Below, in pieces: positions 25,538 through 35,720 of a DNA stretch of 64,000 nt. The DNA is from JACMLD01 sp963705285. Its GTDB lineage: Bacteria; Bacteroidota; Bacteroidia; Chitinophagales; Chitinophagaceae. Within the stretch, counting starts at the first letter, position 1. Each line of letters begins with the position of its first letter. The stretch is from the NCBI GenBank assembly GCA_963705285.1, contig OY970066.1:2976001-3040000 (forward strand). Reading direction: 5' to 3'. The notes beneath the pieces were generated by a model, which was not told the origin of the DNA, did not search any database, and saw only the letters and a list, made by a program, of their open reading frames with translations. The position numbers and the translations under genes were made by a program.

Positions 25538-26593
25538 TTATCGCGACAGTATCCTCGTAAACCGTTGCACATGCGCATCTGGCATAATGGGGGTATGATG
25601 CACCAGATGATCAACCAGTTGTTTTGCAAAAAACGGCGCCAGCGAGCAGCCTTTGGTTCCCATGCCATTTAATATGCCCAGCTTTTTTTCTGCGGGATGC
25701 ATTCCAACAAATGGTTTTCTTTCCAATGTAGCCGGTCTTACAGATGCGCGGTGATCAACAATCGTAAACGGTAATTTGATGGTTTGTTGTAACCAGTTGG
25801 CTACAAACTGGTAAAAGCCTTTGGTGGGTTGGTCGTTATCAAACTCCCATAAATAGGTAGAGCCAAGCCAGAAAGTAGTACCCGCCCAGGGCACAAGGCT
25901 GTAGCCTTTCTTTACAATATGGGTGGTGGGAAAGCCTGGAATGTCTACCAACAGCATTTCGCCTTTGTTCAATCCATAAGGCAGGTTAGAAAAAAATGGA
26001 TTATCAAAACCTGCAACGCCATCGCAAAAAATAATGTGGCCGGCAGTGATATCTTTATATACTACGTTGTTTTCTTGAATAATCAATTGGGCGGGGTCAA
26101 AATGTTCATCCAGCAATTGCTTGGCGGTTGACAGTTGTTTGCGGTAGCTGGCCAGCAACAACTGCATATCTACCAGGAAGGCAGGTTGAATAATACCATA
26201 GCCAAAATCATACTGCAGCAAGGGCTGCCAATCCTTTTCATTGCTCGGAAGGGAGAGATACTGTTGATCTTTTTCATAACGTTCTACAAAAGCCATGCGC
26301 ATTTGCGGTGTAGGAAAACAATCGATGATGGGTTTTTCAGCAATGCAATTGATGCCAAGCAGGTCGCCTATTTCGGTATAGGCATGCCATGCAAATGGCA
26401 TGAGCTCATCAATCATCCAGGTTTTTACAATTCTTCTGCCGGTAACCGGGTTAATGATGCCAGATGCAGCCTTGGAAGCTGTAAAAGGTTTGCTTTCATC
26501 AACAACAATAAAAGATTGACCGGCTTTTGTCAATTCATGGGTTAGAAATGTGCCGCAGATACCCTGACCAATTACCAGATAATCAACTTGCAT
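25538..26593 (-). CDS. FAD-dependent oxidoreductase, DadA/glycine-oxidase fold
   Basis: 351 residues from ATG 26593. The N-terminal FAD-binding motif is VDYLVIGQGICGTFL (GxGxxG), followed by FIVVDES (ribose-binding acidic end) and ASGIINPVTGRR, typical of the D-amino-acid oxidase/DadA superfamily. The C-terminal segment VRPATLERKPFVGMHPAEKKLGILNG has the conserved FAD-contact region with GxKG-like GMGTKGCSLAPFFA. It probably oxidises an amine substrate; which one cannot be told. The frame continues to 26734 but the extension runs into the repeat region. Confidence 0.8.
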   Translation of the reverse strand: MQVDYLVIGQGICGTFLTHELTKAGQSFIVVDESKPFTASKAASGIINPVTGRRIVKTWMIDELMPFAWHAYTEIGDLLGINCIAEKPIIDCFPTPQMRMAFVERYEKDQQYLSLPSNEKDWQPLLQYDFGYGIIQPAFLVDMQLLLASYRKQLSTAKQLLDEHFDPAQLIIQENNVVYKDITAGHIIFCDGVAGFDNPFFSNLPYGLNKGEMLLVDIPGFPTTHIVKKGYSLVPWAGTTFWLGSTYLWEFDNDQPTKGFYQFVANWLQQTIKLPFTIVDHRASVRPATLERKPFVGMHPAEKKLGILNGMGTKGCSLAPFFAKQLVDHLVHHTPIMPDAHVQRFTRILSR

Positions 26594-26642
26594 GCTGCAA
26601 AAATAGGGGATAGGGGGTGTTGTTGCGTAAGCCCGCCGCATC

Positions 26643-27345
26643 GTCATTGCGAACGGCCAGAATGAGATTTGTATTATTAGGGTGATGTGGCCGTGAAGCA
26701 ATCTGCTGTTGGTATTATCAACTTGCTGCATCAATCATGCATGCTGCGTTAGCACTGTTGTGTAACACTCCGGTTTGGGTAAAGCAGATTGCTTCGCCGC
26801 GCAACATAATCATTATTTTATGACGCTGGATGCGGCTCGCAATGACAACGCGGATTTGCGGTGAAAGCCTGTCGCGTCGTCATTGCGAACGGCCAGAATG
26901 AGATTTGTATTATTAGGGTGATGTGGCCGTGAAGCAATCTGCTGTTGGTATTATTAACTTGCTGCATCAATCATGCATGCTGCGTTAGCACTGTTGTGTA
27001 ACACCCCGGTTTGGGTAAAGCAGATTGCTTCGCCGCGCAACCCACTAATTATTTTATTACGCTGGATGCGGCTCGCAATGACGATGCGGATTTGCGGCGA
27101 AAGCCCGCCGCGTCGTCATTGCGAACGCCAGAATGAGATTTGTATTATTAGGGTGATGTGGCCGTGAAGCAATCTGCTGTTGGTATTATTAACTTGCTGC
27201 ATCAATCATGCATGCTGCGTTAGCACTGTTGTGTAACACCCCGTTTTGGGTAAAGCAGATTGCTTCGCCGCGCGGGTCACTAATAGAATCAGCAAACTAT
27301 TGGCGGCTCGCAATGACAACGCGGTGATGAACGTCATTGCGAAAC
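26643..27345. repeat. Three tandem 236-bp palindromic repeat units
   Basis: Units start with GTCATTGCGAAC at 26643, 26879 and 27115 (spacing exactly 236 bp), with a fourth partial start at 27333 (spacing 218 after an internal replacement near 27270-27300). Each unit ends with its complement TCGCAATGAC and has an internal inverted pair AAGCAATCTGCT and AGCAGATTGCTT, so each can fold as nested stems. Copies differ by only a few bases, indicating recent amplification. No protein is encoded. The structure suits a MITE-like or REP-like non-autonomous element. Confidence 0.9.
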
Positions 27346-27386
27346 GCCCTGACGAATCTTATTACGTAACAACAACGCGGGGTAGG

Positions 27387-30300
27387 CTATTTACCTTCCA
27401 CATTCACACGCACCCCTTCCGAATGACTCGCAAATTCTGGCGCATACATACACTGAATGCTGGTAACACCGTTACTAAAATTGCCGGTATGGGTTACAAA
27501 AAGCGGGTACTCAAAAACGTAGGTGCCTTTTGGTAACCACCCAAAAAAGAAATTGGTACTCGCGTCTTTAGTGCTTTCATAGTAGCCCAATCCGCCCCGC
27601 CATTTATAGCCGCTCAAAACATTCACGGGTTCCATACAACTGGCGCGCATGTCTTTCATGTGCACATATTCCATGTCCCTGTCTACGCGCAATTCAATTC
27701 TTACTTTTATTTTATCACCTGTTTTTAAGTACGCATTGGCTGCAATGGGCTCCAGTACCGGCCCACGGTCGGTGTTCTTTTCAATAAACAATTGTTTGTT
27801 TAATTGCAGTGGTGTTGCCGCTGGCGTAATTTTATCAAGCTGTTCAAAATATTGCCAGTAAACGGCGCCCCATGCGGGCAAACCCGACTTTTGATTCTGC
27901 GTATTGGCCACTGTAATACTGATATTTCCAATAGCCGGTTTAACAAACGGCCCGTCGATTGTTTGCTTAAAATAGCCGGTGCCCGCTTCAGCGCCTGCTG
28001 TGGCAGAGGAAATGATTTTATCACCCAGTTTTATTTCTACGCTCGGTGTATTGTTGAGCCAATCGCTTCCCTGCAATAACAAAGCATAGCAAGCTTCCGC
28101 AGTGGCCTTGGTGGTTCTCCAATTTTGGGTTTGTTTTTGTTTAAGCAGCCAGGTTTTTAAATCATCCACGGTTTTTGTGTCTTTACTAATTTCAGTAAAC
28201 ACTTCAATCAACAAACTTTGGGTTTCTACCGGCGCCTGGTGCCAGAAATAACCAGCAGTATTATCTTTCCAGTACATACCCATTTCTTCATTTACAATCG
28301 CATTTTGCCTGAGCGATTTTACAATATCCCCAGCCGTTTTTCCATCGCCACTGCGGAACAGTGATAAAGCAATCATACCCTGCATATACCTGTTTTGCTG
28401 CAACCAGAATTGCTGGCTTTGTTTACGGAAATAATTAACGGCCGTAAACGACTTGCCCGGAATGGCGTAACCAAAAAAACTGCGCATGTACAGGTATTGT
28501 ATTTGCAGGTGGCCAAGATGGTTCTTGCTTAAGTCTGCCTTGTTTTTTACCAGGTTGTCATAATCATCTTTTATTCTTTCATCAAGGTAGGCTACTGCAT
28601 TGGCGCTCACGGTGGCCCATGCTGTTTGCTGTACAGTGTTGAATGCTTTCAGTTTCGTAAGGTGCCCCAGCCCGGTAATAATGTATTGGGTGATAAACCG
28701 GTCGTCTGGTCCGCCCTTGAACCAAACAAAACCCCCGTTTTCACTTTGCATTTGTTTTAATTTTTCAAAAGAAGAAGACAGAGCGGCACTCATTTTAACC
28801 ATATCAAACAGCAGTGCAATGTTTTTCTTTTGTTGCGCCTCATTTTTTGCCTGCATTACCCAGGGTGTCTCTTCCAATAACACAGATTTCAGTTCAGGGT
28901 TTTTTTGCAGGTTCGATAGCAGGGCGGCAGTATCAGCTGTTTTCCATTTCTCAAATATTTCTTTTATGCGGGGAGACGTATTGGCAATTTTTGTTGCCAG
29001 CGCATTGGCGTAGTAACGGTTGAAAGTTTGCTCGGCGCATTCATACGGATAGTCCATGAGAAAGGGGAGCGCTTGTACCGCGTACCAGGCCGGGTTGGTA
29101 GTAAATTCTACCGTGAGCGCATGTTGCTGCAATGTTTCGCTGTTACCGCTTTGCAGCAATTTTTGAAATGTAAAATTCTTTGCTGTATTGCCACGCACAG
29201 GCAGTGGCATACTTTCGGTTACCAGCATACTATTGGTGAGTACAGGCATGGCGGCTTCTTCACCATCGCTGTTATTACCTGCTTTGGCAATCAGCCGGTA
29301 GCTTACGGCGCTGTTGTACTGGTAAGGCACGTCAATCGAAAATTTTACTGCCGTGCTCTGTGAAGCTGCAGCGGTAAAGTATTGCGTGGGGTACATATTG
29401 CGGAACCAGCCATCTACCGGTTGGTTGGTGGCGGTGTTAATCAGTTCCAGCTGCACCGTGCCCGTTACTTCTTTATCAGTAAGGTTAACCACCTTGGCGC
29501 TAAACTCCATTTTATCGCCCTCGCGCAAAAACCGCGGTGCATTGGGTTGCACCATCAGTTGTTTTTGGGTGATGATCTCTTTGGATGAGTAGCCGAACGC
29601 TAATTCTTTTGTATGCGCCAATGCCTGGAATTTCCATTTGGTAAGTGCTTCCGGAATGGTAAAGCCAAACGAAACATTGCCTGCACTATCCGTTTTCAAA
29701 TCGGGAAAGAAGAATGCGGTTTCGTTGAAATTTTTACGGACTTGAACGGGAACATCTTGCTGGCGATCATCTCTCGCAACTTCTTTGCCTTCCGGTGGTG
29801 CAGGTGCCTCTTCATTTTTATTATTAATAACTTTAGCGTTTTCTACTGAAAAACCGCTTACTTTTCCTGCCAATTCCTGTTCACCTAATTCCATCTGCCT
29901 TGGTGCACTAAGATCTTTTTTGTCTGCCATATCTTGCACCATACTCGGTTGGGAAGATGCCGCCATTCTATACAACCGCCTGTTTTGATTTTCTAGCTGT
30001 AACAGTGCATCATAATTTTTTGCATAACTCTTGTATTCTTCATTCCAATACCGCTCCTGCGATTGTATCGGGCCAAATGCATACCCATCTTCCCAGCTGC
30101 TTGTTCCGGAATAGCGGCTCCAGATACCGGGTACTGTCCAGCCATGCGGCCTGAACTGATCCAGCGAAGCATCATACATAGATACCAGCATTTCTGCTGC
30201 TACTTTTTCTTTTTTAAACCCGCTTATTTTCAATTTCCATTGCTCTTCGCTGCCGGGTAGCATTTTATCGCGGAAGGTGGTATAATCAACCTGTAATTCT

Positions 30301-33300
30301 TTGTTGGTCCAGGGTACATTAATATTGTTTGACACTATGTAAACACGATTGTCTTTTACAAAAAAATGGTGTACACCAAAGCCACCGCGGTCGGCCTCGG
30401 TTACCGGAAAGCTGAAAGTTTGTTTCCCGTTAAGCGTGAAAAAATGGTACTCCGGTTTTGTTTCATCAACATTTACTCCGGCATTGAATACATCAGGTTT
30501 TGTTTTATCTATCTGCTGTATCAAAAATACATTGCCCGCTGCTGAGCCAATACTGATGGTGGAGGATTGCCCTGGTTCCGGCGTCTCATTTTTCTGGGCC
30601 GACCAGGTATATAAACTTGCAGGTAGCGCCTTGCTTTGTTCATGGTATAACTGCGCATACCTGGTATCTTTTACTGCATTGCCGTATTTATCTTTTGTTA
30701 CGGCCTCTATTGCATACCAGCCTTCCAGTAATTTTGATGGTTGAATGGCGAATGCCGAATTTTTATTGCTGCTATCCGTTACAACCACCACCGGCTTTTC
30801 TTTTGTCCAGCTATGGTAATCGCTTTCATTCTGGTACTCATCGTGCGGAAAAAGTTTGATATACTCATCTCTGCTCATTACAAACTGGTCTGGTTGCGGC
30901 CAGTAACGCTTGCGGATAAGCCGGTCGGGTGTTTGCAAACGGCTGATGCTAACCGTTACTTGTGCCGCCTCCTGTATTCCTGCCATATTTGTTGTGGTAA
31001 TGGCAATGCTACGCAAGCTATCGGCATTGATGCTTTCTCCGTCTTCAACGCCAATGGTTAATTGTAAGGCTTTGTACGAAACCGGCACCGTGGTTTCACC
31101 GCTTCTCGTTTCGCCATTCAGATCGGTTACATCTGCTGTTACCTGGTAATCAAATACGGGTTCCAGTTCTTTGCGTATGGTAAGATCGGGTATTGCTTTA
31201 AATGTGATGGTGAATTTGCCTTCTGCGTTAGTGGTGGCTGTACCGTGGCTAATCTCCATATTGCTGGCACGCGGGTAGCCCCATTTCCAATACAACCATG
31301 GATAAATAAACCTGGCTACCCTTTGCACGCGGTACTTCACCTGCGCACCATCAATATTATTACCCGCATATGCTTTGGCGGTGCCGGTAATGGTAATGCT
31401 GTCGTTTACTTTGTAACTTCCTTTTATGGTATCGTAATCCACCGAAAACTTCGGGCGTTTGTATTCTTCCACAGCCATATTTGCATTGCCATTAAGGTCT
31501 TCATCAAACAATGTAAACTCGCCGTTTAATAAGCCCTGTGGCAATATAAATTTACCTGAGTAAGAACCGTATTCGTTTGTTTTCAGGCTTAGCGAATCAA
31601 TCTCTTCGCCATTGGCATTGCGCAGAAATATTTTTGTAGACTGGCCGCTGTACACTTTTATTTTATGGCTAGTGTAATCGTTGGTTACTGCAATTCCCTT
31701 AAAATAAACGGTTTGCCCCGGTCGGTAGATGCTTCTGTCGGTAAAAAGAAAAACGCGGGCTTTTTCTTTTTCAAACTGGGTGGCACTGAGATTGCCGGCA
31801 CCTGTATTGTCTTCACGGTAAAAAATGTATTGCGGTTCATCCATGAAGAGCTTGTCATTACCATTGCTTACTTCCAGTTGCAGGTTGCCCTCCCGCGCGG
31901 TGCTATTTTTTGAAAGCATTAGCCAGCCATTTTTGTCGGCTGTTTTTAGTTCGCCTTTTACCAGTTTATTTTTGCGTGTGTTATAATCATACTGGTTCCA
32001 CCAGGCCTGAACCGTAGCACCGGCCAGCGGTTCACCGCTTTGCCGGTTCAAAACAAAATAATGATTGTTATTATTGATATAGCTGATGCCAGATACATAG
32101 AAATATTGAACGGCCATCGGGTTTTTATCGAACGTAAAATCAGCGTTGGTGCTGGCCAGCAGCAGGTATTGGCCGATTGGTAAGGCATCCACTTTTATCT
32201 CTGCACTGTGTTTGTGGTAGTCGTTGGTGGCAGGCAGATCCTGGTTCCAGTTGCGCAGGGGTTTCAGGCCCACCACGTTTTTCCAGTAAGCATCATCGTA
32301 GCGGTTGCTTAAGCTTTTTTTAATGTCATCGTTCAACAGTACAACGCGGAAATACAGTTTTGTAAAATTGCGGTAACTCACCAGCGTTCTGAACGGTTCT
32401 GCAGGCAGGTTTACTTTTTCTGTAATAAGGTTGAGTTCTTTTTTTTCTATTTGTTGCAACAGGTTAAAACAATTGGCCTTGCTTTCAGATTCTTCTTTTT
32501 GCTGCAGCACCTGCTTGCAAATTGAAGCGGCAATAATATACTCGCCTTTTGCACTGGCGGTGTCTTTCTCCTCCGTTTGCAACGGATTATAACGGGCAGC
32601 TTTATTTACGTGCAATTGCGCTACCAGGTAAGATGCCTGCGCGGCAGCTGGCAGGTTAGTGTATTTAGTAGATAGGGCGTTCAGCGCTTTTTCATAGAGC
32701 TCGTCTTTATTTTCCATCACTCCATAACTGTATACAAACTGCAGCCGGTCAATGTCGGCATCAATGAGGGCATCCGGTTTTTCATCATTGGCATGCATGG
32801 CCAGCAATTGCTGATAGATCAGCAATGCCTTATGATAAAGTGAACTGCTGTCTGAGGTGCGGATGGCAAGTTTGCTAAAAGCCGGTGCCGGAGAGAAATA
32901 AGCGGCATCATTAATTTCAAAAGCATAGGATGGTTTGTTGATATCCCTTTCGCCATTTTTAAAATAAGATAGCGCACGGTGAGCCAGTAAGTCATACAGG
33001 GTGGGCCGCAGGTAACGCGCATTTCCTTTTATAATGATGGCATCAAATGGTTCCAGCTTTGTTTGCTGTAATAATTGCTGGTCTTTTAACGATGCCAGGT
33101 ACAGGGAAGATATTTTTGCATGAAAATCATCTGCACTCCAGGTATCAATGTCGTTTTTATTACTGGCGGGTGCATTGGTACGATCGTACAACTGGTAGCG
33201 GCGCTGCTGAAAATGGTAATAATACTTCTCTGCCAGTAATGAGTATAAAATGGATGCAGCAGCGGGAGTGGCGGCTTTTATTTCGTCTTGCAATATGCGC

Positions 33301-33581
33301 ACACTATTATTGCCGGCCGCTTCGTCAGTATTTTGTTCCAGGCTTACCCGGTAGACAAGTGCTTTAATGGTTTGTGCTTCTTCCTTTTCTTTCTTTGCCA
33401 GCCCATAAATTTTATTTACTTCTTCCAGCGCCGATTGGGTAAGCCCTTTTTTATTTATAAGCGAGTCTACTTTCTTCCAAAGCGCGGTATAGTTGGTCAT
33501 TTTTTGCTGGGCATATAAATGGTTGACAGATAAAAATACAAGGCCGGTAACAACTAACAGAAGGTTCCTTACAAATATCAT
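27387..33581 (-). CDS. Large alpha-2-macroglobulin family protein with intact thioester
   Basis: A 2064-residue exported protein. A signal peptide (about 1-24, cleavage after LYAQ) is followed by an alpha-helical region of about 550 residues, then macroglobulin domains beginning near FTDRSIYRPGQTVYFKG (about residue 612). The thioester motif is YPYECAEQTF with Cys1515 and Gln1518, so it can trap proteases covalently. An alpha-alpha toroid (GGFVWFKGGPDDRFITQYI) and C-terminal receptor-like domain (VEYVHMKDMRASCMEPV) complete the fold. Bacterial homologues are thought to protect the cell from host or competitor proteases. No penicillin-binding protein 1C partner is adjacent. N-terminal Cys is absent, so it is not a lipoprotein. 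Confidence 0.9.
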   Translation of the reverse strand: MIFVRNLLLVVTGLVFLSVNHLYAQQKMTNYTALWKKVDSLINKKGLTQSALEEVNKIYGLAKKEKEEAQTIKALVYRVSLEQNTDEAAGNNSVRILQDEIKAATPAAASILYSLLAEKYYYHFQQRRYQLYDRTNAPASNKNDIDTWSADDFHAKISSLYLASLKDQQLLQQTKLEPFDAIIIKGNARYLRPTLYDLLAHRALSYFKNGERDINKPSYAFEINDAAYFSPAPAFSKLAIRTSDSSSLYHKALLIYQQLLAMHANDEKPDALIDADIDRLQFVYSYGVMENKDELYEKALNALSTKYTNLPAAAQASYLVAQLHVNKAARYNPLQTEEKDTASAKGEYIIAASICKQVLQQKEESESKANCFNLLQQIEKKELNLITEKVNLPAEPFRTLVSYRNFTKLYFRVVLLNDDIKKSLSNRYDDAYWKNVVGLKPLRNWNQDLPATNDYHKHSAEIKVDALPIGQYLLLASTNADFTFDKNPMAVQYFYVSGISYINNNNHYFVLNRQSGEPLAGATVQAWWNQYDYNTRKNKLVKGELKTADKNGWLMLSKNSTAREGNLQLEVSNGNDKLFMDEPQYIFYREDNTGAGNLSATQFEKEKARVFLFTDRSIYRPGQTVYFKGIAVTNDYTSHKIKVYSGQSTKIFLRNANGEEIDSLSLKTNEYGSYSGKFILPQGLLNGEFTLFDEDLNGNANMAVEEYKRPKFSVDYDTIKGSYKVNDSITITGTAKAYAGNNIDGAQVKYRVQRVARFIYPWLYWKWGYPRASNMEISHGTATTNAEGKFTITFKAIPDLTIRKELEPVFDYQVTADVTDLNGETRSGETTVPVSYKALQLTIGVEDGESINADSLRSIAITTTNMAGIQEAAQVTVSISRLQTPDRLIRKRYWPQPDQFVMSRDEYIKLFPHDEYQNESDYHSWTKEKPVVVVTDSSNKNSAFAIQPSKLLEGWYAIEAVTKDKYGNAVKDTRYAQLYHEQSKALPASLYTWSAQKNETPEPGQSSTISIGSAAGNVFLIQQIDKTKPDVFNAGVNVDETKPEYHFFTLNGKQTFSFPVTEADRGGFGVHHFFVKDNRVYIVSNNINVPWTNKELQVDYTTFRDKMLPGSEEQWKLKISGFKKEKVAAEMLVSMYDASLDQFRPHGWTVPGIWSRYSGTSSWEDGYAFGPIQSQERYWNEEYKSYAKNYDALLQLENQNRRLYRMAASSQPSMVQDMADKKDLSAPRQMELGEQELAGKVSGFSVENAKVINNKNEEAPAPPEGKEVARDDRQQDVPVQVRKNFNETAFFFPDLKTDSAGNVSFGFTIPEALTKWKFQALAHTKELAFGYSSKEIITQKQLMVQPNAPRFLREGDKMEFSAKVVNLTDKEVTGTVQLELINTATNQPVDGWFRNMYPTQYFTAAASQSTAVKFSIDVPYQYNSAVSYRLIAKAGNNSDGEEAAMPVLTNSMLVTESMPLPVRGNTAKNFTFQKLLQSGNSETLQQHALTVEFTTNPAWYAVQALPFLMDYPYECAEQTFNRYYANALATKIANTSPRIKEIFEKWKTADTAALLSNLQKNPELKSVLLEETPWVMQAKNEAQQKKNIALLFDMVKMSAALSSSFEKLKQMQSENGGFVWFKGGPDDRFITQYIITGLGHLTKLKAFNTVQQTAWATVSANAVAYLDERIKDDYDNLVKNKADLSKNHLGHLQIQYLYMRSFFGYAIPGKSFTAVNYFRKQSQQFWLQQNRYMQGMIALSLFRSGDGKTAGDIVKSLRQNAIVNEEMGMYWKDNTAGYFWHQAPVETQSLLIEVFTEISKDTKTVDDLKTWLLKQKQTQNWRTTKATAEACYALLLQGSDWLNNTPSVEIKLGDKIISSATAGAEAGTGYFKQTIDGPFVKPAIGNISITVANTQNQKSGLPAWGAVYWQYFEQLDKITPAATPLQLNKQLFIEKNTDRGPVLEPIAANAYLKTGDKIKVRIELRVDRDMEYVHMKDMRASCMEPVNVLSGYKWRGGLGYYESTKDASTNFFFGWLPKGTYVFEYPLFVTHTGNFSNGVTSIQCMYAPEFASHSEGVRVNVEGK

Positions 33582-33716
33582 GACATCAGATTTTATAAAT
33601 GGCGATAAAGATAATAAATGTGGTTATGGGATGCATGGTTGTTGTTTTTTACATATGCGTAGTTGCAATCAGGGTGTTAAAGTATTTAACAACAGCAGCG
33701 ATTGATTCAAAAAACT

Positions 33717-33759
33717 GCACATAAACGCAAGCGGTATGCGCTGCCATGCGTTTATGTGC
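33717..33759 (-). terminator. Perfect 13-bp hairpin with T tract on the minus strand
   Basis: GCACATAAACGCA (33717-33729) pairs exactly with 33747-33759; the 17-base loop holds a further small stem. Reading the minus strand, the stem is followed by A-G and six T, the form of a terminator. It lies 136 bases before the start of the alpha-2-macroglobulin gene, where no upstream minus-strand gene exists, so it would act on a leader transcript. The rest of the 322-bp gap shows nothing else. Confidence 0.5.
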
Positions 33760-33903
33760 GGCATTGATTGTCAGTGTATTGCCTTAACAAATTCTTATAG
33801 GTTGCTGGTTTTACTTTTTACATGCTACGCCTTCTATTATATACAACCCGGAAGAAAAAGAACCTGGTTACAATAAGATTAAGCATCATTAAAATGTACA
33901 ATT

Positions 33904-34680
33904 ATGAAAAAGATTTTTACACTCGGTTTTGCAACACTGGTTTCTGTTTTTTCATTTGCTGCTAAAGCGCCCAACCGTTTGGTGGTAGCTGCAGAAGGTA
34001 ATGCTCCTATAAAAGTTATGGTGGATGGCAGCCGTTTTGATCAGCAAGCAATTAACAACAGTGTGGTTTTTGAAAACTTGCAACCAGGTTTTCACGCCGT
34101 AAAAATTTACCAGCTTACAGACAAGCGTTATGGTGTATTTAACCGCAGGCAGCGTACCGAGTATAAATTGGTGTACAACGCTTCCGTGAATATAAAACCT
34201 TTGTTTACCACCCGCATTGAGTTAAACCGTTTTGGCACTGCACAGGTAATTGAACAACCCATGCGTGGTAATTATGGTGGCGGTGGAAGGGACGGCCGGT
34301 ATGATAACCGCAACGATGACCGGAAGTATAATAATAATGATGATTACCGTAACAATGATCGTGATTACAGAAACAATGATTATATACGCACCATCAGCGA
34401 TGAAGATTTCTTTGCGGCAGAACGTGTAATGCAGCGTGAAAATTTTGATGATGCCCGTCTGCTGTATGCAAAACGTTTGATGGACGATAATTACCTGAGT
34501 GCTGAACAGGTGAAAGAACTGGCCCGCTTTTTCTCATTCGACAACAGCCGTCTTGAGTTTGCCAAGTATGCTTATGCCAATACAAAAGACAAAACAAACT
34601 TTAGCGTGGTGTGCAATGCGTTTATGTCGACCAGCGGCAGGGATCAGTTGATGATTTTTATAAAGAACAACCGTTACTAA
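33904..34680 (+). CDS. Secreted DUF4476 protein
   Basis: 258 residues with a signal peptide (about 1-20). Residues 25-120 form a beta-rich domain (VMVDGSRFDQQAINNSVVFENLQPGFHAVKIYQL). A low-complexity linker of Asn/Asp/Arg/Tyr (about 122-160) follows, then the DUF4476 helical domain (165-258; ISDEDFFAAERVMQRENFDDARLLYAKRL). DUF4476 proteins are frequent in Bacteroidota and have no assigned function. The gene is monocistronic: a strong terminator lies 36 bases after the stop. Confidence 0.85.
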   Translation: MKKIFTLGFATLVSVFSFAAKAPNRLVVAAEGNAPIKVMVDGSRFDQQAINNSVVFENLQPGFHAVKIYQLTDKRYGVFNRRQRTEYKLVYNASVNIKPLFTTRIELNRFGTAQVIEQPMRGNYGGGGRDGRYDNRNDDRKYNNNDDYRNNDRDYRNNDYIRTISDEDFFAAERVMQRENFDDARLLYAKRLMDDNYLSAEQVKELARFFSFDNSRLEFAKYAYANTKDKTNFSVVCNAFMSTSGRDQLMIFIKNNRY

Positions 34681-34715
34681 AATATTTTGTTGGTTTAATG
34701 GTGAGATGTATGATG

Positions 34716-34745
34716 GCCCCGCAATTCTTTGCGGGGCTTTATTTT
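34716..34745 (+). terminator. Terminator of the DUF4476 gene
   Basis: Perfect 9-bp stem GCCCCGCAA/TTGCGGGGC (34716-34724 and 34729-34737), loop TTCT, followed by TTTATTTT. Confidence 0.9.
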
Positions 34746-34789
34746 GATCAATAATGAATGCCCATAAGTTGGCTGTTGTTGGATGGCGC

Positions 34790-34817
34790 AAAAAAAACTC
34801 CTGCAATACTGCAGGAG
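34790..34817 (-). terminator. Terminator of sucD
   Basis: On the minus strand, CTCCTGCA and TGCAGGAG form a perfect 8-bp stem (34810-34817 with 34798-34805) with a 4-base loop, followed by seven T (34791-34797). It begins 25 bases after the sucD stop. Confidence 0.9.
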
Positions 34818-34841
34818 CCTGAATATGCAATTAGCAGGTGG

Positions 34842-35720
34842 TTATTTTTTATTGTTGATTACTTCAGCCATCTTTTTACCAATATCAGCCGGGCTTTGCA
34901 CCACATGAATACCACATTCTGTCATGATCTTCATTTTAGCAGCAGCAGTATCATCAGCACCGCCAATGATAGCGCCTGCATGGCCCATTCTTCTGCCGGG
35001 GGGTGCTGTTTGCCCCGCAATAAAGCCTACTACAGGTTTGGTACCGTTTGCTTTTATCCAATAGGCAGCATCAGCTTCCATACTACCGCCAATTTCGCCA
35101 ATCATTATAATGCCATCTGTTTCGGGGTCGTTCATTAACAATTCAACCGCCTCGCGGGTAGGTGTGCCAATAATAGGGTCGCCACCAATACCAATTGCGG
35201 TTGATATACCCAGTCCGGCCTTGGCCACCTGGTCTGCGGCTTCATAGGTTAAGGTACCGCTTTTAGAAACCACACCTATTCGGCCTTGTTTGAAAACAAA
35301 ACCTGGCATAATGCCCACTTTGCACTCGCCGGCTGTAATAACACCCGGGCAATTGGGCCCAATCAGCCTGGTATTTTTACCCAGCAAATAACTTTTTGCT
35401 TTTACCATATCCTGTACGGGAATGCCTTCGGTAATACAAACCACCAGGGCAATACCTGCGTCAGTAGCCTCCATAATGGCATCTGCCGCAAAAGCCGGGG
35501 GTACAAATATGATACTTACATTTGCACCTGTAGCTTTTACTGCATCCGCAACTGTATTAAAAACCGGTTTATCCAGGTGGGTACTGCCTCCTTTACCCGG
35601 CGTTACACCACCCACTACATCGGTCCCGTATTCAATCATCTGCGTAGCGTGAAAACTGCCTTCTGTACCCGTAAAACCCTGCACAATTATTTTTGAACTT
35701 TTATTCACTAAAACAGCCAT
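34842..35720 (-). CDS. sucD: Succinyl-CoA synthetase, alpha subunit
   Basis: Carries out, with the beta subunit, the substrate-level phosphorylation step of the TCA cycle. The 292 residues contain the N-terminal CoA-binding fold (IIVQGFTGTEGSFHATQM), the RLIGPNCPGVIT motif and the phosphohistidine segment RRMGHAGAIIGG. Length is normal. The beta-subunit gene sucC is not adjacent, as in many Bacteroidota. A -7-like element TATTTTTG lies 23 bases upstream (35743-35750 as complement), but its -33 partner is not clear. The gene is monocistronic by its own terminator. Confidence 0.95.
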   Translation of the reverse strand: MAVLVNKSSKIIVQGFTGTEGSFHATQMIEYGTDVVGGVTPGKGGSTHLDKPVFNTVADAVKATGANVSIIFVPPAFAADAIMEATDAGIALVVCITEGIPVQDMVKAKSYLLGKNTRLIGPNCPGVITAGECKVGIMPGFVFKQGRIGVVSKSGTLTYEAADQVAKAGLGISTAIGIGGDPIIGTPTREAVELLMNDPETDGIIMIGEIGGSMEADAAYWIKANGTKPVVGFIAGQTAPPGRRMGHAGAIIGGADDTAAAKMKIMTECGIHVVQSPADIGKKMAEVINNKK

